Shown here in pieces: positions 51,476 to 60,038 of a stretch of 64,000 nt of DNA. Below the pieces are notes generated by a model, which saw nothing but the letters and a program-made list of their open reading frames with translations, did not search any database and was not told where the DNA came from. The stretch is from Spongiactinospora rosea (lineage in GTDB: Bacteria; Actinomycetota; Actinomycetes; Streptosporangiales; Streptosporangiaceae), in assembly GCF_003315795.1 (NCBI RefSeq), contig NZ_QMEY01000009.1, positions 186,001 to 250,000 of the forward strand, read 5' to 3'. Both the position numbers and the translations under genes were made by a program. Position 1 is the stretch's first letter. Each line of letters begins with the position of its first letter.

Positions 51476-54400
51476 TTAGTCCCAGAATCCGTCTTTCGGC
51501 TGCTCGCTTTTATAGATCGTTCGCGGCAGCCTGCTCACGTCTATGCCGCGCCCCTTGAGTACATGTATGCGCGTGTTGCCGTTCATGATCGTTCCATCCG
51601 GCTTCACGAGCAGCGCACCCTCCTTGGAGCCCAGCTTCAATGACTTGATGATTTCGTCGTTGGTCTTCTTACTCCAATAGTCCAAGGAGGACTTGTTTAG
51701 AGACTCTACCGGGTGAAGCATCTTTAATGCGGGAGGGCATTCGTCTGTGTTGTGAACAAGAACAGAGTGGGACCCCAGAAGAACATAGTACGTACGGCTA
51801 CTGTCTACGGTAAGGTTGTGGACTCGTTGGCCCATCCTAGGCCGGAGGTTGATGTCCGCGATCTGGACGTAGGTTCCCGTGCTGGCCAGCAGCCACTGGC
51901 CGGGCCGGAGGTCTTCTGCTTCTCTCCACTGGCGGAGTTCCGGCAGCCAGAACGGGTGCTCATCGGTCGCGTAGGCGACCGCTATCTTTTCGCCCCGTCC
52001 CACAGTGATCTGGACGATTTCCTTTGCGCCCTTGCTCGTGTGCAGGGCCGCTACCGGCTTGACCGTGGTCTGGCCGGTTTCGAGGTCGGTAGCGATGACC
52101 TTGTCGCCGACCTTGACGTCTTCGATGGGCTTGTGGGTGCCGTCGGCCATCAGCACTTTGGTGCCGGGGATGAAGCTATTGCATTTGGGATTGAAGATTT
52201 TAAAGCCAGGGTATGGCCGCTTCGCCCCTAAAGGTATCTTCAATGAGATACCGCGGGGCCCCAAGCTGAGCTTGTCACTCCAACCCGCCCCCAAGAGGTA
52301 GACCTGGATATCGGCGTCGCCCCTGGCCATTGCCTGCTGTTTGGCCACGGCGAGCAGGCGGGCGAGGAAGTTTCGATGCCACTCCTCTTCGAGTAGCACA
52401 TCGGTTTCCCACTGGGTGGGGTCTTGCTTGGTGATGCTCCGGTCCCGTGTGCGCCGGTCGATTTCGGCCTGCCGGGCCTTCTTTATCTTGCGTTCCTGGG
52501 CCTCGGTCGCTCTCTGGTGCTTCTTTTCCAGCTTGTGTTCCCACTTGGTCTTCTTCTGACCACTGGGTTTATGTGTCTTGTAGAAGGTGCGGTCGGAGCC
52601 GCGGTTGCCGGTGTCCACTCGCAGCCCAGTCGGATCCGACATTCCGATCGGGTTGTTACCGGCATAGGAATAGGGGTTGGCCCATTCGGGTTTGCGGGGG
52701 TCGACTTCGGGGTCGGGGCTGATGAACTTGCCGATCGACGAGTCGTAGTATCGCGCGGACAGGTACGACAGCCCCGTTCCGGCGTCTTCGACCTTGCCCA
52801 GGAATCCCCGGTCGGTGAACGGCAGATCGTCTTCACCGCGGCGCTGCCCGAACGGCAGGTACCGTTCCCTGCTGACCTGGCCGGTGCCGTCATGGACGGA
52901 GAGCTGGGTACTGCCGTGCGAGCCGGACAGCAGCCACCGCACGCCGCTCGCGTCCCGCATCGCGATCAAAGCGCCGTCCGCGCTGGCGTAGTACCGCTTG
53001 CCGGTGACCTGCCCGCCGGAGAGCCGCAGTTCCATCGGACCCGCGTACAGAATGGCCGAGCCGTCGGGCTCGCGGCGGATCAGCCGCTCGCCGCTCGCGT
53101 CGTAGACCATCCCGGTCTGCTCGCCCTCCACGGTCGCCTCGGTGAGCCGGCCGAGCGGGTCCCAGGTGAAGGTGCCGGCCTTGCCGGCGACATTGCGGCC
53201 GGTCAGCTGCCCGACCGCGTCGTAGGTGTAGGTATCGGTGCTTCCAGGTCGGGTGATGGAGGTCACCGCGTTGGGCCGTACAGCGGAGGCGCCCGGTGCC
53301 GGGTAGGCGTAGGTCGCGTTCTGCCCGCCGTCGGTCAGGGACGTGATGTTGCCGACCTTGTCGTAGGTGAACGCTTGGCGGTAGGGATCGCTGCCGTTGC
53401 CGTCACCGGTCCCCGTGCAGGAGGGTGCGGTGGTGGTGTACGCGGTCTTCAGCCGTAGCAGGCCGTCATAGGCGAAGCATTCGGACTGGCCGTCGGTGGT
53501 GCCCGGGACGGCCGAGGCGGCGTCCAGGACGCGGGTGATCTGGCCGCCGATGTCGTAGCTGTAGCGGTCATCCTGCACCGTCTCGGGTGCGGTGGTGTCC
53601 GCCTTGGTCTGGGTGACCAGGCGGCTGAGCCGGTCGGTCGTCGGGTCTCGATGCAGGGTCCGCTTGATCTGTCCATTGGCACCGAGGGCGCGGGCGTCCA
53701 GCTTGGCGGTGGGGCTGTAAGCGACGTCCTTGAGGTAGGTGCCCAGCCCTGATGTCAGGCCGTTGACCAGGCCGAGATCGGTGTAGGCGTGTGTGAGCGT
53801 TTCGGCGGGCAGGCCGCCGCCGGCGGGCAGGGTCTGCTGGCGCATGTTGCCCGCCGCGTCGTAGGTGTTGGTGAAGGCGTATTCGCCGCCCAGCGCGCCT
53901 TCAGCGGCCGGGATGGTGAGCTTGGTGGCGGTGGGCCGGTAGGAATGGTCGTAGGCCGTGACCGCCTGGGAGTAGGCTCGGCCGTCCGCATAGCTGGTGG
54001 ACGCGCCGGGTTGCCCCAGAGCCACGGTGTCGAAGGTCCACTCGGCGAGCTTGGTACCGGTGTTCGGCTCGCCGGCCCATTGCGCGGTCTGCCGGCCGAG
54101 GTCGTCGTAGGTGTTGGAGATCTTCTGGTTCTTGGCGTTGAGGCTCCACAGCAGGCGGCCCGCTGCATCGTAGCCGTAGCTCGACGCCCCCGCGTCGGGG
54201 TCGGCTGCTGTCAGACGCCGCCCTAGCCAGTCGAAGGTCGAACTCCGGACGTTGCCGTTGGCGTCGGTCATTTTGACCGGGTTGTTGTTCAGGTCGTAGG
54301 CGTAGGTGGTGTCGTTGTGGGCGGAGCCGTCGGCCCATTCCTCGACTTTTACCGTGCGGCCGAACGCGTCGGTGACCGTGGCGGTCTTGCCGCCGACCGG

Positions 54401-57400
54401 TGGGGTGACCTCGGTGCGATCCTCACCGGGGTAGGCGGTGGTGGTCCGCCGAAGTTCGGTGCCCAGGTTGTAGTCGATCGCGGCGACCACCCGCTCCTGG
54501 TCGTCGTAGACGTTCTTGGTCCACTGCGGCAGGCTGGTCAGGGCCGGGTTGAGCAGGCCGCTGCCCGCTTCCTCCTGGTTGTGCACCGGATCGGAGTCCG
54601 CCAGCGTCAGCCCGCGCGCGTCGTAGGCGGTCACGGTCACGATCCGGCCGCCGGCCGGGGAGTCGGACTGCGCCTCGCGGGCACGTCCGAACCCGTCGTC
54701 GTAGCTGTGGCTGGTCAGCCACTTCGCGCTCGGCCCGGAACCGGTCAGCAGTCGTTTGGTGGTGGTCTTGGTGGCCGCGGTGGGCTGGCCCCAGCCGTCC
54801 CAGGCGATGTGGTACGACACCGTGCCTGTGGGCGTGCCGCCGCCGCGCGGTTGACCGGGCCCCCACACCGTGGTGGTACGGCCGAGCGCGTCGTAGTCGA
54901 ACTCGGCGACCTTACCGTTCGCGTCGGTGATCTTGGTGGGGCTGCCGTACCGGAATGAGGTCTGAGTCGTGAGGGTGTGCCCGAGCGGGTTGGTGACTGT
55001 GACGCCGTCGCTCGGCCAGCCCACCGCCGGGGAGTAGGTCGTCGTGGCGACCTTGCCCAGGGCGTCGGTGCCGGTCAGCGGCCGACCATAGTCGTCGAAG
55101 GTCGCCTTGACCGTCGAGATCGTTGACGCGGTGGCGTACGAGCGGACCTCAGTGGCATTGCCGTCGGTCGGCTTGTTGGTCGCCGGGTCGGTGCCCTGGT
55201 CGTACAGGGTGACCTTCTTGCCGATCAAAGTCCCCGAGGCGCAGTCGTCGCCCGCGCGTACCTCGGTCACCGAGGGGAAGTCGAGCAGCCACTGGCCAGG
55301 GTCGCCGTTGCGGGCGTAGGTGGTGGAGGTGCAGGTGTTGTCGGCCGTGACGCCGTCCTGGCCGTACTCGTTGACCTTGTTCGGCAGGCCGTCGGCGTTA
55401 TAGGCGGTGCGCTTGTCGGTGTACCGCCAGCCCCCGCCGGTGACCTTCTCCCGCGACCGCTCACGAGTGGTCAGAACGAAGGCCGGATCCATGGTGCCGG
55501 GGCCGTTGCCGGTGGACTGGATGGTGTACTCATAACGGGTGGAATCGACCTCGGTATAAGCCCGCGGGCTGAGCGAGGTCATCTTCCATTCCTGCTCCTG
55601 CAGAACCTCTCCCTGCAGGGCCGCCACATCGGTGACCGTGCCGCCCTCGAAGTGGGGGACGGCCTGACCGGTGCCGCGCAGGAAGGTGCGGGTGGACACG
55701 CTGTACCCACTGGGGTCGGTACCTGAGCCCTCGATGGTCCGTACCTGTCCGTAGCCGCGCCAGTCGGAGCCGGTGGGCGCCTGGTTCGGCTGAGCGAACT
55801 GCACCCGGTTGGTCCACCACGGCGAGCCGATGAACTCGTAGTTGTAGACCATGTCCGGCGATCCGGCCACCATGTCCCGCTCGACGACCTTGACCGCGAG
55901 TTGCTTGTAGAACCGTGCCCAGCTCTCGTATCCCGAGTCGGGGTCGCTGCCGTAGTCGACCTGGTAGCAGTCGCCGGTCTTGTCAGGCAGGTAATCAGAA
56001 CCGTCGCGGCCCTTGCCGCCGCCACATGGGTCCGCTTGGCCGTAGGTGACCTCGATACGGCCGCCCATGCCGTTGCTGATCGCGCCGATCCTGGGCACCA
56101 TCCGCCACGACAGCAGGTCGGTCCAGTCCGACATCGTGTCGTAGTCCATCTTTCCGGCCAACATCACCGCGTCGAAGTCATGTGGTGGCACGGTGATCTG
56201 CTGTTCCCCGGCGATGCCGACCTCGTGCACCGTGTCCAGCCACAGCACCGGGTCGTACGGCGGGCCGAAGTCGGTGCGCTGATAGATCCAGTCGTGGCTG
56301 AGGACCAGGCGGCGCACCTGGTCCCACTCCCCGGTGTCCGGGTGGCGCGCCTCGCTCGATATCGAATCCAGTTTGCGGCTGGAGTAGAACGCGATCGCGC
56401 TGTTCCCGCAGTCGATGGGCAGCGGGCAGTCCAGGTCGGTCGGCTCGTCCACACCGCCCCGTGAGGAGGTGTCGAACGTCATCCGCGCGGTCGGGACGCT
56501 GCCCGTCACCTGGGTGTTGTGGCCCCAGGTGGCCTCGGCGAGATGACCGCCCTGGTTGTAGGGCAGCACCCGGTACGTCTCGTGCAGGCACGAGGGCAGG
56601 CAGAAGTAGTTGGTCTCCTCGACATAGGAGTAGTCGGTCACGTTCTCGTTGCGGTCGATCTCCTGGTCGAGGTTCCACCGCCACACGCCATTACAGGTCG
56701 GCGGGATGGCGTCATTCTGGTACCGGTCGAAGCAGGGTTCACCCTGCTCGTTGCCGACGTAGGGCACCTGCCACTGCGCGTCGGCGGTGTAGCCGAACCG
56801 CCAGTCCTGCCCCTGCTCGTCGGTGAGCCGCCAGTACGGCTGGCCATCGGCGCCGCCGTTGACCTGTTCGATCTTCCATCCGAAATCGGGGACGGTCTTG
56901 TATTTGCCCGAGGTGCGGTCCTTGACGATCTGCGCGGACCGGCCACCCGCGTTCAGCACCAGCTCCGACTGCGACTTGTCGTTGGTCGTGCTGTCGCCGT
57001 CGTTCTCGTCCGGCGACTCCCAGCACAGCGCCTTGCCGGCGATGCCGTTCGGCTCAGTGGCGATCCAGATCAGGTCGGCGGTCTCGGGATCGTAGTAGTT
57101 GTCCACATCACAGCGCCGGAAGCGGCGCTCGATGAAGCCCGCGCTCAGGTCCCACCCGGTGCCGACGACACCGGCCTGATTGTTGGTCCACTTGCCCTGT
57201 CCGTCCACCGATGAGGCGCTGTACTGCAGCGCAAGGTCGGGGCCGCTCCCAGTGGGGGAAGGCGGCTCGGGCAGCGGTACGCCGTAGTCGAACCCGCCGC
57301 CACTGGTGCCCGCCTGCCAGGTGCCCGAGGGCTTCAGGTCGGTGGCTCCCCAGTTGCCGTCCGGCCCGGTCATACCCGCCGCAAGGACGTACACCGACCC

Positions 57401-58138
57401 GGCGGCGAGCTGAGCGGCCAACGCGGTCTCCGCAGCCTTGGCGGCGGCGGCCTTACGATCCTTGGGCTTCGCCGTGGGAGGCTCGACTTCGGCCAGGGAG
57501 GCGCCGACCGCGCTCACCTCGATGTCGGCGACGAGCGTGCCACTCTTGACGTCGTTATGCGCCTTGATCGGCGTCGGCTGGGTGATGCATCCACGGGGCC
57601 GGGGGCTTTGCAAAACACATGTGGGCAGCCGCAGCACCTGCAAACGCCCGGCGAACTGACCGCCGTACGCCTCCCGGAATCCTGCATAGGAGAACTCAGC
57701 GCGTACCTTTCCAGCCACCGGCTTGCCGTCGGCCCGTAGCAACTGCGCTGCGATGCCGACACCGCCGAGCTTCCGCACCGTTTCGGCGGGCAGAGTCTCC
57801 ACCTTCACCCGGGTGACATCGCTGCCCTTGACGGCGGCCACCTTGACGGGAAGGCCACCGGCCTCTGCCAATGCCACGCCGGAGAGGCCGACTTCGGCAC
57901 TGCCCGCCTTGGGCCACACTGGTGCACGCCGCTTGACCTTGGGCTGAGATTCCTCGGCGCCCTTGGTGGTCTTCTTCTCCGGAACTTCCCTCCCGTCCAC
58001 GGACGGTTCAGGAGTTGGGACGGCAGCCGAAGCGGGCCGGACCAGCGGTTCCGGAGCACCCATTCCAGAGATAACCAGCAAGGCCGATAATCCGGCGACT
58101 ATCGCCACCAGCCACATTCGCGCACGACGAAAACGCAT
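51476..58138 (-). CDS. RHS/YD-repeat polymorphic toxin 2 with HINT domain
   Basis: 2220 residues from ATG 58138 after ACGGGGTG; the frame is open to 58207. N-terminal anchor (MWLVAIVAGLSALLVISGMG), then a region like RHS1 (GGGFDYGVPLPEPP, ALQYSASSVDGQGKW), YD repeats and the core end LSYLSARYYDSSIGKFISPD. HINT spans 51749-52183 (Cys of CNSFIPGTKVLMADG, VHNLTV, VLVHNT). The roughly 90-residue tip contains LLVKPDGTIMNGNTRIHVL, resembling the ParB/sulfiredoxin fold loop (PDG..I.GN.R..AL). It lacks the CBM insertion of RHS1. Confidence 0.9.
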   Translation of the reverse strand: MRFRRARMWLVAIVAGLSALLVISGMGAPEPLVRPASAAVPTPEPSVDGREVPEKKTTKGAEESQPKVKRRAPVWPKAGSAEVGLSGVALAEAGGLPVKVAAVKGSDVTRVKVETLPAETVRKLGGVGIAAQLLRADGKPVAGKVRAEFSYAGFREAYGGQFAGRLQVLRLPTCVLQSPRPRGCITQPTPIKAHNDVKSGTLVADIEVSAVGASLAEVEPPTAKPKDRKAAAAKAAETALAAQLAAGSVYVLAAGMTGPDGNWGATDLKPSGTWQAGTSGGGFDYGVPLPEPPSPTGSGPDLALQYSASSVDGQGKWTNNQAGVVGTGWDLSAGFIERRFRRCDVDNYYDPETADLIWIATEPNGIAGKALCWESPDENDGDSTTNDKSQSELVLNAGGRSAQIVKDRTSGKYKTVPDFGWKIEQVNGGADGQPYWRLTDEQGQDWRFGYTADAQWQVPYVGNEQGEPCFDRYQNDAIPPTCNGVWRWNLDQEIDRNENVTDYSYVEETNYFCLPSCLHETYRVLPYNQGGHLAEATWGHNTQVTGSVPTARMTFDTSSRGGVDEPTDLDCPLPIDCGNSAIAFYSSRKLDSISSEARHPDTGEWDQVRRLVLSHDWIYQRTDFGPPYDPVLWLDTVHEVGIAGEQQITVPPHDFDAVMLAGKMDYDTMSDWTDLLSWRMVPRIGAISNGMGGRIEVTYGQADPCGGGKGRDGSDYLPDKTGDCYQVDYGSDPDSGYESWARFYKQLAVKVVERDMVAGSPDMVYNYEFIGSPWWTNRVQFAQPNQAPTGSDWRGYGQVRTIEGSGTDPSGYSVSTRTFLRGTGQAVPHFEGGTVTDVAALQGEVLQEQEWKMTSLSPRAYTEVDSTRYEYTIQSTGNGPGTMDPAFVLTTRERSREKVTGGGWRYTDKRTAYNADGLPNKVNEYGQDGVTADNTCTSTTYARNGDPGQWLLDFPSVTEVRAGDDCASGTLIGKKVTLYDQGTDPATNKPTDGNATEVRSYATASTISTVKATFDDYGRPLTGTDALGKVATTTYSPAVGWPSDGVTVTNPLGHTLTTQTSFRYGSPTKITDANGKVAEFDYDALGRTTTVWGPGQPRGGGTPTGTVSYHIAWDGWGQPTAATKTTTKRLLTGSGPSAKWLTSHSYDDGFGRAREAQSDSPAGGRIVTVTAYDARGLTLADSDPVHNQEEAGSGLLNPALTSLPQWTKNVYDDQERVVAAIDYNLGTELRRTTTAYPGEDRTEVTPPVGGKTATVTDAFGRTVKVEEWADGSAHNDTTYAYDLNNNPVKMTDANGNVRSSTFDWLGRRLTAADPDAGASSYGYDAAGRLLWSLNAKNQKISNTYDDLGRQTAQWAGEPNTGTKLAEWTFDTVALGQPGASTSYADGRAYSQAVTAYDHSYRPTATKLTIPAAEGALGGEYAFTNTYDAAGNMRQQTLPAGGGLPAETLTHAYTDLGLVNGLTSGLGTYLKDVAYSPTAKLDARALGANGQIKRTLHRDPTTDRLSRLVTQTKADTTAPETVQDDRYSYDIGGQITRVLDAASAVPGTTDGQSECFAYDGLLRLKTAYTTTAPSCTGTGDGNGSDPYRQAFTYDKVGNITSLTDGGQNATYAYPAPGASAVRPNAVTSITRPGSTDTYTYDAVGQLTGRNVAGKAGTFTWDPLGRLTEATVEGEQTGMVYDASGERLIRREPDGSAILYAGPMELRLSGGQVTGKRYYASADGALIAMRDASGVRWLLSGSHGSTQLSVHDGTGQVSRERYLPFGQRRGEDDLPFTDRGFLGKVEDAGTGLSYLSARYYDSSIGKFISPDPEVDPRKPEWANPYSYAGNNPIGMSDPTGLRVDTGNRGSDRTFYKTHKPSGQKKTKWEHKLEKKHQRATEAQERKIKKARQAEIDRRTRDRSITKQDPTQWETDVLLEEEWHRNFLARLLAVAKQQAMARGDADIQVYLLGAGWSDKLSLGPRGISLKIPLGAKRPYPGFKIFNPKCNSFIPGTKVLMADGTHKPIEDVKVGDKVIATDLETGQTTVKPVAALHTSKGAKEIVQITVGRGEKIAVAYATDEHPFWLPELRQWREAEDLRPGQWLLASTGTYVQIADINLRPRMGQRVHNLTVDSSRTYYVLLGSHSVLVHNTDECPPALKMLHPVESLNKSSLDYWSKKTNDEIIKSLKLGSKEGALLVKPDGTIMNGNTRIHVLKGRGIDVSRLPRTIYKSEQPKDGFWD

Positions 58139-58343
58139 ACGGCACCCCGTCCAATGACAACCTGACGCAGAGCTACACGCGCCGATAACCGGCGAAAAAT
58201 GGATCACCTGGAATGTGAATCATGTCAGGGGATCGGTCAATGCCGGGAAAGTGCCTTTCCCGATGCGCGTGGTCACGATACGGCCGACACTCACCCCATG
58301 AAGACTGGTCAGATGTTGTGTACGAGGCTGCGAGGCGAACTAC

Positions 58344-58359
58344 TGTGATCTATGTCACA
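58344..58359. promoter_or_regulatory. Perfect Crp-family consensus site upstream of RHS2
   Basis: TGTGA-TCTATG-TCACA equals the Crp/GlxR consensus (TGTGA-N6-TCACA) exactly. It lies 206 bases upstream of the RHS2 start in the 58139-58380 gap. RHS1 has a one-mismatch copy upstream. Confidence 0.6.
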
Positions 58360-58380
58360 TTTAGGGTGGCTCATTAGGCG

Positions 58381-59148
58381 CTACAGGCGGCCAGCTCCCA
58401 GGTAACCCGCTCTCTCGATAATGTCCACTCGGACGACGGCTCCAGTGTGGGGAGCGTTCACCATGTGGGTGGCTGAAATGGCGAGGCCGACGTGATCGGG
58501 GCCGGGGCGAGTCGGATCGGTCTCGTAGAAGACCAGGTCGCCTGGGGTGATCCTGCTTTTCGGAACTGGTGAGCCGGCTCGCCACTGTTCGTAGGTGGTG
58601 GTTCCGATCCGGACGCCTGCTTGTGCCCAGGCGTACTCGGTGAGTCCGGAGCAGTCGAAGCCCAGGGTTCGTGCGCCACGGCCGATGCCGTACGTCGGGC
58701 CGGCTGGTCCGCCGCCGCCCCAGGAATAGGGAACGCCGAGCATGGTCAGGGCTGCGCGGACCGCTATCGCTCCACGACCCGAAGTGGGGTCGGCCAGTGT
58801 GTCGGAAGCTTGGCTGCTGCATGGGGTGGTCGCGGCCGCATTCGCGGTCTTGGAGCGAGTGCTGAGCATGGTGATGATGGCGTGGGCTTGGGGGCCCCAG
58901 CCGTGGTCGCTGATGGTGGTCTCGTCCTGGGCGGATTCTTGGAGTGCGGTGGCGAGGCCGATGATGGCGGCCTCCCTTGGCAGGCCAAGGGAGTTCGCCG
59001 CGTCGATGATGGCCTGGGCGTTGGCCATCTGCTGGGGGCTCAGGCTGAGCGTGCAGGTGGAGAGGGTGGCGGCAGTGGCTCCGGTGAACAGGGCAATGCA
59101 GACGATCAGGGCGGCGCCTGCTGCGATGGCCTTTGTGAGGGTGGTCAC
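58381..59148 (-). CDS. NlpC/P60 peptidoglycan hydrolase of a conjugation cluster
   Basis: 255 residues from GTG 59148, overlapping the upstream stop (GTGA). A signal/TM segment (AAGAALIVCIALFTGATAA) is followed by a helical module with GLATALQES (residues 64-72), then an NlpC/P60 domain. C166 (GFDCSGLTEYAW) and H219 (GPDHVGLAIS) are the catalytic pair, and N231 or H234 the third residue. It cuts cell-wall peptides, likely to let the transfer machinery pass. The longer frame reaching 60528 is an artefact of other genes. Confidence 0.9.
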   Translation of the reverse strand: MTTLTKAIAAGAALIVCIALFTGATAATLSTCTLSLSPQQMANAQAIIDAANSLGLPREAAIIGLATALQESAQDETTISDHGWGPQAHAIITMLSTRSKTANAAATTPCSSQASDTLADPTSGRGAIAVRAALTMLGVPYSWGGGGPAGPTYGIGRGARTLGFDCSGLTEYAWAQAGVRIGTTTYEQWRAGSPVPKSRITPGDLVFYETDPTRPGPDHVGLAISATHMVNAPHTGAVVRVDIIERAGYLGAGRL

Positions 59149-60023
59149 TCGGTGACCTGGCGGGGTAGTTCGCGGGGGCCGAGGTGGGGCCAGTGGGTGG
59201 CGAGGGTGGCCAGGCGGAGGCGGGGGTTGGGGGTGTTCAGGGGGAGCCAGCGTTGGCCGGCGGGGCCGTCGTTGATCAGGCCGCCGGTGCGGGAGGTGGT
59301 GGCGATGGGGACGGTTTGGGCGGCCGGGTGCTGGAGGAGGCGGGTGCGGAGGTTGGCTTCGCGGCGGTCGCTGTGGACGGAGAACAGGACGGGCGTGACG
59401 ATGGCGGTGCGCTGGGCGAGGAGGGCGTAGCCGTCGAGTTTGGCGGCGACGCGGTCCAGGGGTTCGGTGCCGGTGTCGTGTTCGAGGAAGAAGTCCAGGT
59501 TGTAGCCGTCTTCGCGCCAGCGGGCGTAGCCGTCGGGGCGTACGGTCTGGCCCCATTGGGCGGTGCAGCGGTGTTCGGGCCACCAGGTGACCAGGCGGGC
59601 GTTTTCGTGGCGGCGGGCGAAGGCCGCGAGGGCGGCGTGGAAGTCGTTGACGCCGACCAGGTGGGTGAGGCGCTGGTTGTGGGCGATGCCGAGGGCGCGG
59701 TCGCGGCGGTAGCCGAGGGCGGCGAACTCGATGCCATCTTCGGAGGCCAGGACGGCGGCTCCGGCCGCGCCGATGACGTAGTGGTAGGGGGCGGCTCCGG
59801 CGCCGACGGGGAGGTTGGGGCGGAAGCGTTCGAGTACGCCCATGTGGTGCAGGGTGAGCAGGCGCTTGCGGGTGGCGGTGTCGGTGTCGAAGAAGAGCTG
59901 GGTGATCTGGGGTGAGGTCAGGACGCGGTGGTCCCAGACGGCGCGGAGGATCTTGCGGTCGCGGGGCGTGAGGCGTACGGCGAGCGCGGCCAGGACGGCG
60001 GGCGTGAAGCGGGACTGGGTCAT
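59145..60023 (-). CDS. Replication-relaxation family protein
   Basis: 292 residues from ATG 60023. LTPRDRKILRAVWDHRVLTSPQITQLFF is the winged-helix start of this family, whose members are found on actinobacterial plasmids and integrative elements and were named from a replication/relaxation role. RLTHLVGVNDFHAALAAFAR and WREDGYNLDFFLEHDTGTE follow the family pattern (GYNLDFFLEHDTG is the conserved core). It is between the NlpC/P60 and VirD4-like genes. Confidence 0.82.
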   Translation of the reverse strand: MTQSRFTPAVLAALAVRLTPRDRKILRAVWDHRVLTSPQITQLFFDTDTATRKRLLTLHHMGVLERFRPNLPVGAGAAPYHYVIGAAGAAVLASEDGIEFAALGYRRDRALGIAHNQRLTHLVGVNDFHAALAAFARRHENARLVTWWPEHRCTAQWGQTVRPDGYARWREDGYNLDFFLEHDTGTEPLDRVAAKLDGYALLAQRTAIVTPVLFSVHSDRREANLRTRLLQHPAAQTVPIATTSRTGGLINDGPAGQRWLPLNTPNPRLRLATLATHWPHLGPRELPRQVTE

Positions 60024-60038
60024 GGGTGGTGCTCCTTT

